A stretch of DNA of 64,000 nt from Membranipora membranacea. Its lineage: Eukaryota; Bryozoa; Gymnolaemata; Cheilostomatida; Membraniporidae. The stretch lies in assembly GCA_914767715.1 (NCBI GenBank), contig OU612071.1:4714001-4778000 (forward strand). Reading direction: 5' to 3'. A model generated the notes under the pieces. The model made no database searches, was not told where the DNA came from, and saw only the letters and a program-made list of their open reading frames with translations. Both the position numbers and the translations under genes were made by a program. Positions 47,286 through 58,600 of this stretch are shown in pieces; position 1 is the first letter of the stretch; each line of letters opens with the position of its first letter.

Positions 47286-48898
47286 CTTTCTTTTGTCAGT
47301 ATCTTTAATTTTTTTGCCTTTCTACATCGTATTTCCGTCTAGTCATAAGCATGATATCCCTGTTCAGTATCCTTTCTATCGGAATTGGCAACTGACGAAT
47401 ACTGCTGGCATACTCGAGAGCCACTTCCTGGTTCGCAGTATGTTCGTATCTTGAGAAAGATAGTGAACAGTGAGCACAAGCGATAATATGTCAGTAGCAG
47501 TGCTTGCATTCCAATTTTTTTCCGACAATATAAGTAGCTTAGATGAGATTATCAATCTGTTATGATTAATAGTATATACATTTTGTCCTATAAATTATAG
47601 TCCAGTCGAATAGCGCCAAATTAGCAGGGAAAAATATTGATGCTGACCAGAAAAACTGAGTTTTTATTAATGGTTGCAAGTTGCATCTTAATTGAACAAA
47701 AATTCTTTGTTAAATCATACATGGAATAAACCTTTAAATAACCAAAGAAACTGCTCCAGGTTATAAGCTTAGAAATGAGCCTAAGAACAGCTCAATTAAG
47801 AAATTAGGACTGAAGTTATGACTTATCAGATTGAGGCCTTGCTGACGCTGGCCCTCATGCTATTTCTTCAAGATTTGATAAAACAAGTTTTAATCACAGA
47901 GATTAATCTGAGCCATAAATTTGAAGGATATTGAAGCAGAATTCGAGGTGGAAAAGGTTGGCTTCACTCTAATAGTTCCATTTACGAAAAATGCCGAATA
48001 TTAGTCGACAACTCTGGTTTGACCTCACGCCCAGGCTTTCCAATCTCAAGAGTGAATATTGAAGGGGTCAACTCCAATGCCTCATAGCAGTACTGGTGCT
48101 CCAAGATGGTCAATTTTGGGCTCATTTTGATGCATGATTAGCTTGAGAAACAGCCTTTATAATCCCAATCCGAAATTCAAAACATTAATCACAAGACTGC
48201 TGATATTTTAAAATATGAGGACTTAGGGTAATCCTGGTCAGTGCAGCAAATAATCAGAATAATTTTTTAATACTAACAGGAGTGAAAGATCATGTTTTTG
48301 CCGCAGATATGCGTAGCAGTTGTAGATTTGTGTTCGATAGATTTTTAGATCCGACTGAGGCAAATAGTGTAAATGTCCCGCTCTTGGCGTTGCTGGGTCA
48401 GCGATAATAGATGACCTTCCTAGTACAGGATCTGATAAAGAATAATGTTTAGTACATTCCATGTGGGATTCTCTGGATAAAAGTATCGCAAAAGGTGGTG
48501 TATAAAATATCGAAGCTGTATGATCAATCCTTGTACGATGGGTAGAGGTGCTGGCAGCACGATGCCTATAATGACTCATCATCCGAGCTAAAATCAAAAG
48601 CTGTTGTATCTTGCAGTGACATATTTACTCATGTGGTTAAATGTTTATGAGTAGACCGTTTATCCCAGCCCATTTATATAGCTCCAATACCTTATCTTGC
48701 CAGCTTAAATTGAATTCAATTGTTTATTTGTATGACAGTAATTATGATCCACCAATCGGCGGGGAAACAATAGGAAAATTTTATAACGGAGAAACATGGT
48801 GCATCTGGGTTTTCGGACATCTGAGCAAAATAATTCGACCAAACTTTGACATCCAAAAGTTTTTCACCATCACAGTTGTGGTTAGTAGTTAAGTAAGA
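47286..48898. other. No supported gene
   Basis: A 119-codon minus-strand frame at 48,238-48,597 (with SIIADPATPRAGHLHYLPQS) is the longest here. It could be an exon, but it has no recognisable domain or convincing splice sites. Confidence 0.3.
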
Positions 48899-49480
48899 AT
48901 GGATGCTACTAAGAAAAGAAAAATTATCAGCTCCTCTTTGCGCGAAGGGTACTGTAATGTCAGCACAATAAGGTTTCTCAAGGAAGTTCTTGAAGAGGAT
49001 ATTCCAAACAGATGGAAGGACTTACTAACTTCTGCAGGTATGCAAAGGATTGTTCATTCATTTCAATTTCTTATGGTTTTGTGTATGATTGTCTGTCACC
49101 TCTTAACAGCCTGCTATATGAACATATCTCTGCAAAACGTTGTAAACCTTATCTAGAAACCGGCATTCCCCCTTTGACGTGTGCAAGACTTAGTTATATC
49201 AAAATGAAAAAGTTACTTGTAATGCAAAATTATGTATAAATTATTTATTCTTTACCTAGGTGTTAAGGACCAGTTCTTAAGTATATGGCTATGTCAGAAA
49301 TGTCGTTGCTGTCATAAAAAGAATGAGGGAGCTTGGGGGAATATGTTGAGAGTTGGGAGGAGAAGACAAGCCTGCGGAGCCGACCTAAAGTACTCAGTGC
49401 TATATCCTTACCGACCAATCTCAACCTGGATCGTGGATATCATAACTCGTTATGGGGCGCAGAACCTAATTAGACTGTGA
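48899..49480 (+). CDS. Possible two-exon gene, unknown function
   Basis: Exon 48,899-49,037 starts MDATKKRKIISSSLREGYCN and ends TCTGCAG|GTATGC in phase 1. Exon 49,260-49,480 follows acceptor TTTACCTAG. The joined codon is Gly and the frame continues VKDQFLSIWLCQKCRCCHKK to a TAG stop, giving about 119 residues. The cysteine cluster CQKCRCC could bind metal. The ATG lies 4 bases after another stop and no promoter is seen, so it may be internal exons of a larger gene or a transposon. Not recognised. Confidence 0.4.
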
Positions 49481-49489
49481 GTTGCTTAA

Positions 49490-50960
49490 AATGTACAGAA
49501 TTTTTAAGCTGCAGCTGCATGCATTCTTCACAATATATTTCAATGGTCTCCTGAGTTGACAGTTAATTTCTAGCTTTATATATTTGCAATTATTCAACAG
49601 CCATTCCTGTTAAAGTCTTTGATGCATACTATCTTGGCATGACCCTGATTGCACAGTGCGTGTAAAGGTCCAAGCTCTTCCTATCCTTGACATCGGGCAT
49701 AAATTGAGTTTGTAAAGGTCTAGCTCTTCCTATCCTTGACATCGGGCATGAGTTGAGTAAAATATTTATGGAAATATTTTTAGCTGCAACTGCATCTTAG
49801 CGCAGAAGTACCCTCATAAATAATCTTAGCCAAATTCTTTGGCCTCAGCCCATTCTTCACAATTCAATAGGTTCCTGAGTTGACAGTAAATTTCCAGCTT
49901 TATATAATTGCTATTAATCAACAGCCATTCAAGTTTAATGAGAATAATTTGATAAAGTATTTGATGCATACTATCTTGGCATGACCCTGATTGCACAGTG
50001 CTTGTAAAGGTCCAAGCTCTTCCTATCCTTGACATCGGGCATAAATTGAGTAAAATATTTCGGGAAATATTTTTAGCTGCAACTGCATCTTAGCGCAGAA
50101 GTACCCTCATAAATAATCTTAGCCAAATTCTTTGGCCTTAGTCCATTATTCACAATTCAATAGGTTCCTGAGTTGACAGTAAATTTCCAGCTTTATATAA
50201 TTGCTATTAATCAACAGCCATTCCTGTTAAAGTAATTGATGCATACTATCTTTGCATGACCCTGATTGCACAGTGCTTGTAAAGATCCAAGCTCTTCCTA
50301 TCCTTGACATCGGGCATAAATTGAGTAAAAAATTTTTGGAAATATTTTTAGCTGCAACTGCATCTTAGCGCAGAAGTACCCTCATAAATATCTTAGCCAA
50401 ATTCTTTGGCCTTAGCCCATTCTTCACAATTCAATAGGTTCCTGAGTTGACAGTAAATTTCCAGCTTTATATAATTGCTATTAATCAACAGCCATTCCTG
50501 TTAAAGTAATTGATGCATACTATCTTTGCATGACCCTGATTGCACAGTGCGTGTAAAGGTCCAAGCTCTTCCTATCCTTGACATCGGGCATAAATTGAGT
50601 TTGTAAAGGTCTAGCTCTTCCTATCCTTGACATCGGGCATAAATTGAGTAAAATATTTATAGAAATATTTTTAGCTGCAACTGCATCTTAGCGCAGAAGT
50701 ACCCTCATAAATAATCTTAGCCAAATTCTTTGGCCTTAGTCCATTATTCACAATTCAATAGGTTCCTGAGTTGACAGTAAATTTCCAGCTTTATATCATT
50801 GCTATTAATCAACAGCCATTCAAGTTTAATGAGTTTAATTTGTTAAAGGACTTAATACATACTATCTTGGCAGGAACCTGATTGCACAGATCTTGTAGAG
50901 GTCCAAGCTCTTCCTATCCTTGGCATCGGGCATTTAATCAAGTAAAGAAATTTAGCTGCA
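49490..50960 (+). repeat. Tandem satellite, about five units of 275 or 342 bp
   Basis: TGATGCATACTATCT recurs near 49,619, 49,961, 50,237 and 50,511, with a diverged copy near 50,852. Spacings are about 342, 276, 274 and 340 bp. The long units contain an internal duplication of about 50 bp around GGTC[TC]AGCTCTTCCTATCC. Units also share TTAGCGCAGAAGTACCC. Confidence 0.92.
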
Positions 50961-51101
50961 ACTGCGGCTTAGCCCAGAAATTCCATTCTCGCCTAGCGTC
51001 ATCATTATCCGATTCTTTTCTTCCAACATTCAGCAAAGCATTTAAGGAGGAACGCGCCAAGGGTGGTGCACTATGACAACGCCTAAAACTTCGCTGGCTT
51101 A

Positions 51102-52839
51102 GAACGCAAACGTCCTAAATGATGCAATGCAAACTTTCGGTTATAGCACACTTAAAAAATGGCTGTGTATATCACAGAAATTTACAGAATTATTGTGATT
51201 CAATGATTGTACAAAGTAATTGCCTACCAAATGCTATTGTTTTCATAGGTCTTTGAAGTTATGACACCTTTAGCAACAATAGAACCAGGAAACAATGCTA
51301 TCAGTTAGGACGATTGTTCTTAAACAAGCAAGGTATTTTGAGAATGCAAATGTCCTAAATGTCCTAATCATGAGAATATTTTACTTCTGACCTGTTTATT
51401 TGAGGTTTATAAAGGGGTGTAAAAAAAATAAATTGGATGATTTATTAATCAAATGATACACTATGATCAACATATCATTTTTTGACAATCACTCCAGAAA
51501 AAGTCAATGCTATCATGAATGGGAATTGCATTGTAAATCTATAATTCAATAATCCCCTTCATGATCATGTCCACAGATGAACCTTATTTTTAACTTACTT
51601 TCTTAACACTTATTTACTTGTCAAGCCGATTTTCTTTGGCCTTTCCTGCGCCCCCTTTTGTTGTTGAGCATGCACCTTGAAAACTTGCTGGCTACGTTCC
51701 ATCTCAAGACCAGAAACATCTTATCTATTATATCCTGAAAGTAGCGCAGCTGTTTGATTGGTGTCTTTAAATTTCTGGTAGTGGGGTACATCACCATTTA
51801 TTATTTATAATTGAAAAACTCTCTGATCTCATAATATGGAAAAAAATTCCATTAAAGAGTTATATGAGCTTCAGTTCTCTGGCAGCCGTCCTTCCGTGAC
51901 GCTGTGCAGGTTATCCATATCAGTGATTGAGCTTTGACTTGGCTCCCATACACGCTGTGTGATGGTCAGTATTGCAGTTTAAAAGTTGCAACGCGTAGCA
52001 CATGTGACATTGTGATTATACAAGGCGGTAGTCTCTAACTCTTTGGTGTTATACACAATTTGGTTTAAGGATTAGTTGGGGTTAGGCGTGCAGCTGACCT
52101 GCATCAGAACTCACAACATTCTTTAACTAGTGACTTGAGTGAGATGTTCTATCAAGTGACAGTATTTCCATCCTTTCACAATCTCATCACTTTGGTTTTT
52201 AGACACTAACCGTTTCTTGTACACATTATAAATAATTTATGAGAGATTAAATCCTACCGTTGCTTTTCTCAAAGAGTCGGGCTCACAGTATGGGGAACTC
52301 TTTGTATGATTCCGAACTAGCTAAACTTCAAACTCGTAGCTGGTAGCGTTCATGATTAAACAGTCTGAGCAGTTCACGGTCACCATTTCGCAATATTACT
52401 GAATGATTTTTAGACATTCATTTGAATAATATCTGTTTGTGAGCTGCAGAGGTTACAAATATGGTCTTCAATTCCAAAAAGAATAAAATATAGCTAATTT
52501 TTGTACAACATGGGAAGCAAATTTACATCAAACCTCACAGCCAGGCCATTTTCTTATTCCAATCTACTTTAAAATTTGTGCTCAATTGCTTCTCACAACC
52601 TTTTTCATTGGATCATTGTTTACATAAGGCTTAGAGTGATTCGATAATCATTTAGGACGTTTGCATTCTAAATTTTAGTTGAGAAGGGTGATGAGATAGG
52701 ATCTTTACATGTTGATAAAAGCTAAAATATTCAAGCAAATTAACTCAAACAAAGACCAAACTGTAAAATAAGCTCCAATTTCACCAAAACTTCACGAACA
52801 TGAATTTTGAAATTTTCATCATTTAGGACATTTGCATTC
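51102..52839. mobile_element. Element with 23-bp inverted termini and TA target site
   Basis: The left end reads GAACGCAAACGTCCTAAATG; the right end read inward is GAATGCAAATGTCCTAAATG. Both are followed by ATG and bounded by TA, as for Tc1/mariner insertions. Internal copies of the same terminus lie near 51,341 (same orientation) and 52,648-52,669 (opposite), suggesting nested or composite insertions. No transposase frame is visible in the 1.7 kb. Confidence 0.6.
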
Positions 52840-53163
52840 TAGGGCAGCGACTTGTTGTGCTCAGGGGGAGAAAGAAAGAGATTATCATCTCCACATGTTA
52901 CACTAAGGTGCATAACAGCAATTAATTCCATGATGATGTAAGCTAGCATTATTTTTTCCAGCTTAATTCGATAAATCATAGTTTGGGATATCAAGCAAAA
53001 GGCATGGAGTTCCATATAGATCATTGCCAATTTGTACGACCATTATATTTTCAATGCTTCATCATCCATCCAAGCGATGCGGTATAGGGGATGTCAGCAG
53101 ATTTTACTTTTGTTTGAATGGAGTGGTGTCGAATGCATGGATGTTAAATTTCATCTTTAACAG

Positions 53164-53317
53164 ATCAATCCCAGAAACAGACATTAGCAGAGCAGCTGGG
53201 CTACTTCGGCTTTCTCTAGGAAGATACGTTAGAACATACAATGACTGCCCACTAAACTTTCATATGGCCTGCCACCTACCAGCTACTATACGTCGTATCC
53301 GACCAGCCCATTTGTAA
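53164..53317 (+). pseudogene. Transposon-protein-like exon
   Basis: After acceptor CATCTTTAACAG the frame reads SIPETDISRAAGLLRLSLGR, then YNDCPLNFHMACHLPATIRR. The N-x-H-x3-H-L arrangement followed by a basic run resembles a conserved segment near the C-terminus of Tnp2/DUF4218-type transposon proteins. That resemblance is from memory and weak. A GTAAGT donor follows. A further possible exon starts at 53,738 (AKLFITILNGLDHLTGAYHD). Confidence 0.3.
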
Positions 53318-53473
53318 GTTTAGATAAATAATCATCAGATGAAAGCATAGTAACTGAGTAAATTTTTGTATGAAAGAATATTTGTCAATGGCCATTGACT
53401 TTTAGATTGATAAGAATGTGGAATGTCTTTCCTGATACATACCAACATATTAATTATACTGGGATTTGAAAAA

Positions 53474-53545
53474 TTAGTAGTATTGTTGTATTAGTATTAA
53501 TAGTAGTAGTAGTGTAGTGTAGTATTAGTAGTAGTAGTGGTGTAG
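53474..53545 (+). repeat. AGT-type microsatellite
   Basis: Imperfect TAG/AGT repeats (TAGTAGTAGTAGTG and variants). Confidence 0.9.
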
Positions 53546-53547
53546 TA

Positions 53548-53735
53548 TTGTAAACTGTCCCCCGCGCGAAAACAACCCCGGGACACTTTAGAATATTGTA
53601 GACTGTCCCGGGTCACCTAACAATAAAAACAGGCCTATTGTAAACTGTCCCCCCCTATTGTAAACTGTCCCTCCCTATTGTAAACTGTCCCCCCCCCCCC
53701 TATTGTAAGCTGACCCCCCTATTTGTGACTGTCCA
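53548..53735 (+). repeat. C-rich minisatellite TATTGTAAACTGTCCCCC
   Basis: Six to seven imperfect units of TATTGTAAACTGTCCCCCC with C runs of 3 to 11 bases. One unit is interrupted by a longer segment containing CGCGCGAAAACAACC. Confidence 0.9.
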
Positions 53736-54057
53736 TATCCAGGGCCAAGCTGTTTATCACCATTCTAAATGGGTTAGATCATCTAACTGGAGCATACCAT
53801 GATGTTCTGGCTGCCACTATGATGGCCAAAGTTGTACCATGGGATGGTGGTGGTTCTCATTGACATTATGAATGAGTGTATAAAGCCTCTTTTTCATATG
53901 GTACTTTGTAGATCTATTTTTCGCAAACACTAGTTGTTATTTGAAGCTCCTATGATTTAGAGATGTCTTGTTTGCGAAGAAAGGTGCACTAAGTCAACAG
54001 TGAATAGATGTGTAGTTGCCACATCACAGAACACACATACTTTCATTGCAAGTTAAT

Positions 54058-54870
54058 GAGCCGCGCGAAATCAACCACCCCATTCATTCATCATAAAATC
54101 TACCTCCGTCAAGAATTTGCCTGGGAGTGATGGCAGTCAGTCACAAGTGTGAGCGGGAGAAATAATTACTTTTGAGCAACCAACCCCCTAAAGCTGTCTT
54201 ATAAAGATATCTGTTAAAAAGTCTCAAACATAATGAACCATGGTTAGGCAGCCATAATGTGATTGTCATAAGGTGACTGTGCACCAAATTTCAGATTAGT
54301 AGGTCCGAACTTAATGAAACAACGGATAATATGTCGTTCTTTGCAATACATGAGCCGCATGAAAACAACCACCCCAGTCATTCATCTTGAAATCTACCTC
54401 GATCAAGCATTTGCCTGTGAGTGATGAAAGTCAGTCACAAGTGTGAATTGGAGAAATAACCATATTTGGCTTATTTTAATGGGAGCATAGGAAAATAATT
54501 TTATACTGACTGGTTGAGAAAATACCCTAGGGGATGTTAATGGTCTTACATGTGAAATTCTCTGAAAAATGGCTACAAATGCTCCATAAACTAAATTTGT
54601 ATGTACAATTCTAATATTTTCAATGATAAAGTCAATGATTCATGCACTATCCACGCACAACCAGATTTCGTTGCGTCATGGAATTGAAAGTGAAGATACC
54701 TGCAAGTGATCCACATGGTGTCACATGAAAATTTTTTCCAAAAACATGGCTATAAGCGCTCTAAAAATCTAAATCCCCATGCCCATTATGTGTATTCTCA
54801 ATAATAAGTTTTATGATACAGTCGCTAGCCATGCACAACCAGATTGCGTTGTGTCATGGATTTCGCAAGA
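54058..54870 (+). repeat. Two nested pairs of diverged tandem repeats
   Basis: GAGCCGC[GA][CT]GAAA...CAACCACCCC at 54,058-54,170 recurs at 54,352-54,465. A second pair ending CACAACCAGATT[TG]CGTTG occurs at about 54,540-54,690 and 54,712-54,862. No coding sequence. Confidence 0.75.
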
Positions 54871-55374
54871 ATTAAGTAGGACGTTTTTAGCACTGCATTG
54901 TCCGCTCTAGAGTATATAATGACTCTATGGTTTCCCCCGATGTTAGTCTGCTCATCATACCTTCACATCACTCATATCCTTAATATAGGTGGAACAATGT
55001 GTATATGAAATAAGGACGTATAAGGATATTGGTTTTCAATTACATTGAATAGAGCGGAACTATATTAAGACTATGGTATCGATTTTATGTTTCATGCTAC
55101 AGGGGTTCGATTTTGTTTGGAGCCTTGCTACATGAGGAAATCCTATTCATGTGGCCTTCACTTTTATCAAGTTACGCTGCTTGTTTTCCTTAATAGGACA
55201 AAAGAAAAATCATTCAATGAACCTTGAGATTTATTTATAGACGAAATGTGCAATGATCAAGGTTTTTGCTAAGGTCATTTTGATCTTTCCGATAAATGAG
55301 GGATAAGCAGAAACTTGTGGGAAAGGAATGCTGTATGATTAGTTTTATTTCTCATAAATACAATTGAAAGATGG

Positions 55375-56010
55375 ATGCAGAAAGAGAGTATCTCAGATGA
55401 TGAACAATATCCAGACACACAGCCACAATATCTCTCATCTGAAGAATCGTGCTTGTTCAATTCCCACATATGATCAATTTCAGAACATAAAAGTCCCTCC
55501 CTGCCATTTCCATCCTTTATCAGAACCTCACAGTCTGAACCAGTGATAGCCATTCCATAATCCTAGGAAGAATACTATCCACAGAACAAACTGTTGTTTA
55601 TCAAATATTGCTGTCGTTGATGTAGACGTGGCGATGATTGTTGGTGTTGGAGGGGCTGTTGTTGTTGATGTAGACGCTGCGATGGTTGTTGGTGTTTGAG
55701 GGGCTATTGTTGTTGACATCGTTTGTGTCTTGGTTAAAGAAGAAGTTGAAACTGTGAGAGCTGTAGTCGTCTTTGGAGGATTCAATGGAGCATTTTTTTT
55801 ATTTTCTAAAGTACAACAATCAGGTTCAGGAAGGGATTGTTTTTTCTTTCTCCTTCTGTTGTTCTATTCGATGTGAAACAGTGAGTTTGTGTAGAGTGAT
55901 TATCGCTGGAATGGAGGGTTGTAAAAGTGAAGTGATGAGCCATAATCTCATAAATTTTATTGACGATCAATCGATTTGTTTTATAATTGTGACATTTTTC
56001 CAAGTAAACA
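55375..56010 (-). pseudogene. C-type lectin pseudogene
   Basis: Acceptor TATTCTTCCTAG at 55,563 is followed by WNGYHWFRL, a TGA stop (55,528-55,530), then GSDKGWKWQGG. After a frameshift come CGCVSGY and the final-cysteine region. This matches exon 4 of the lectin at 42.2 kb. Upstream (55,587-55,785) is a Thr/Ser/Pro-rich stalk frame, and further up a possible relic of the helical segment. The first CTLD exon is missing. Confidence 0.75.
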
Positions 56011-56582
56011 GATAAATAATATAACTTCTATCACATAAGGAGTCATTTGCGCTGGTATATTTTTGTGGTTATTTCTTAAAATCACATAATCATCATGATA
56101 CAGGGCCAGAAATGGGGCTCTAATCATATGGTCTAAAGCTAGAAAACATGACCCTAGTTTAAAATAAGGCAGACAACTTGTTTGATGTGGATGTTATTCA
56201 TGTTATCGCATTTCATTGTGCAGGAGTATAACGTCATAATTTGACCCAGACCATGTGACAGTCAACATCAAACAATCAACACCAACCATCCCTGTCTCAT
56301 TTCAAAATAGAATGGCAATGATCATAGGAAATGTGATCAACAGTGTAAACAGGAGATAAATTTACCAATGATGCTTGGACAATCATTCTTGAAAGCTCGC
56401 CAATTGGACTCAAACCCTTGTACCCAAACCCTTTCTTCTCAGTTCGCAGAAGACAAGTGCACATGATGTTATTACAATGGTCGATCAATATCCTCTTTAT
56501 TCACTGATCGACCATGTGCTATAAATCCATGTGGTACATCTGTTCATCATGCCTTCACCTCACATAAAACCTTAATATAAAA

Positions 56583-57651
56583 CAGAGGTGCTTGAACTAA
56601 GGTTCGTGGGCAAAATATGGCCCACTTGCCAATTTTAGGTGGCCCACTTGCCCATATTAAAACTCGCCCGTTGCGACTGGTTTTTTTTAGGCTTAAAGTT
56701 TACTCACGGCCAAAACATGCATCAAGCCTTGAGGCATACACTCATTAGTGACAACGGTGTTAAGTATGCATTATGTGCACTGTAAAACAACTGTTGCACA
56801 TGTATTTTTTTATGTAAATATCTTACACAACATTAACGAGAAGGCATAGTCATTGCCAGCAATTAAATAATTGATAGTACCACTAAAATGGCCATGAGTC
56901 ATCATATTGCATCAGCATACCACCAATTGGGAATCTGCTGACATCAGCTTATTATGCTCATTCTTCCACACGTATTTGACTGGTGCTGTTCACCTGTGGT
57001 ACATTCTCAGTAGATTGCTGTCATAGAACATTTCTATCATCTAAAAATGGCAAGTGCAGAAAAGAGTCAGAAAGTGTAACCTACTACCACTCGAATATTT
57101 AGTGACAATTGGACGATGGACTTTTTATATATTTTCCATTACGCAAAACCAAAGTGCTTAATATGCCACGATACAGTTGCAGTGGTGAAGAAGACCAACA
57201 TTCAGCGGCACTACAATGCCAAGCACAAAGATAATTTTGAAAAACAAGTTTCCCACAGGGTCACCGGCAAGAAAAGGAAAAGTTGAAAGCCTAAAAGCTG
57301 CACTCATGTCAAAAACAACAATGCTGGTTATTTTTACTTCAGTAGAGGAACAAGGTACAGAGGCTTCCCTGAGAATATCAAAGATGCTGGCACAATCTAT
57401 AGTCACGCTGACCTCATAAAAAACTGTATGGTAGAAGTCGCAAAGACAATGTCTCCTGATAAAAAGGACGTTGTTGAGAAGCTACAGTCAGTGCCATTAT
57501 CTCAAAAAAATGTACACTACAGACAGAGGAAATTTCTGATGATCTAGTGAGGCAACTTCGAATGCACCTGCATAAGGCACAATGCTACGCAATAGCACTA
57601 GATGAGTCAACCGATATACTGGATGTAGCACAACTGGCAATATCCGTGAGG
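56583..57651 (+). mobile_element. Fossil hAT transposon (Charlie-like end and transposase)
   Basis: The 5' end begins CAGAGGTGCTTGAACT, leading to GGCAAAATATGGCCC, like vertebrate Charlie-type hAT ends. ATG at 57,047 opens MASAEKSQKV, then a TAA. In other frames follow CLICHDTVAVVKKTNIQRHY with a later His (BED zinc finger), SPARKGKVESLKAAL and ASLRISKMLAQ, then HADLIKNCMVEVAKTMSP, then YAIALDESTDILDVAQLAIS. The last of these includes the first catalytic Asp region of hAT transposases. At least four frame changes show it is dead. The resemblance is to GTF2IRD2/ZBED-class proteins. The 3' end was not found. Confidence 0.8.
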
Positions 57652-58016
57652 TAAACAATTTCATTTTCACATCATTCTTAGTAATAATTTTGAAATGCAA
57701 TCTTTAACACCATTTAACAGAGATACATTAGCATGTCTCAACATTTACAGATACATGTGCCACACATGCTCTATTAACATTGCCTCTGAATTTTGGAGGA
57801 AGTGAGCCTGGGTCAAAAGCATAGTCAAGACAACAACACTAGACTGGACAATAGCTCCTATTGTGTCTCCAATAAATATTACGACGCAACGACATCTCAC
57901 TGTGGTAGAAATAGCAAAGATGCATATGTTTTGGGAGTTATCTCCCTTTGATGCAGATTATTTATAGAATTTGATACAGAATAGCAGCAGCAATCTTCTG
58001 CAGTGCAGGTAATTGC

Positions 58017-58600
58017 TTTGTCTATATTCTGTCTAACTCATCACTTATCTTGATTAAGCAAAAATGATATAGAAATGTTAGTTAAACAGAAAATCATACT
58101 TGCCAAGTAGTCTAAATTCAAAAGTGGGTGATTTCAATTTACAGCGATACTGCATGTCATCTCAATGCTCCGAGGGTGCCAAGTACCTGACCAATCCACC
58201 TGGGGGTTTGAGGGCAGTGTGATCCCCCAACAGGGTCCGGGATAAAACCCGGCCGCTGATGCTCTGAGAGCGTTTCTAGCCACTAGGAAGGGCTAAAAAC
58301 CCATATTTGACATGTTCTGTCTCACTCATCACTTATTTTGATTTTCTCTATCGTCCAACCTCCATGCCATCTCTCTACTCCCACTCTATCCCTTCCAACA
58401 TGTCCATTCAAGTTATCAAGTTGCCAAGTAATCTAAATTCCAAAGTGGGTGATTTCAATTCACACGGCCACTGATGCTCTGAGAGCGTTTCTAGCCACTA
58501 GGGAGGGCTAAAAACGCATATTTGACATGTTCTGTCTAACTTATCGGTTAAATTGATTGAGTAAAAATGACATAGTAGTACTTAACATTTTAAATATTTT
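58017..58600 (+). repeat. Modular repeat A-B-A and partial copy
   Basis: Module A (about 70 bp, with TCTAACTCATCACTTAT) flanks module B (about 220 bp, with CTGATGCTCTGAGAGCGTTT and CACTAGGAAGGGCTAAAAAC). A second, internally deleted copy of B plus A follows at 58,425-58,600. Part of the module (GTCTGTCTAACTCATC) occurs again at 58,024. Confidence 0.75.

Noticed and set aside
53024-53163. Upstream part of the 97-codon frame before the acceptor at 53,163
   Set aside because: Protein-like composition begins only after the CTTTAACAG acceptor.
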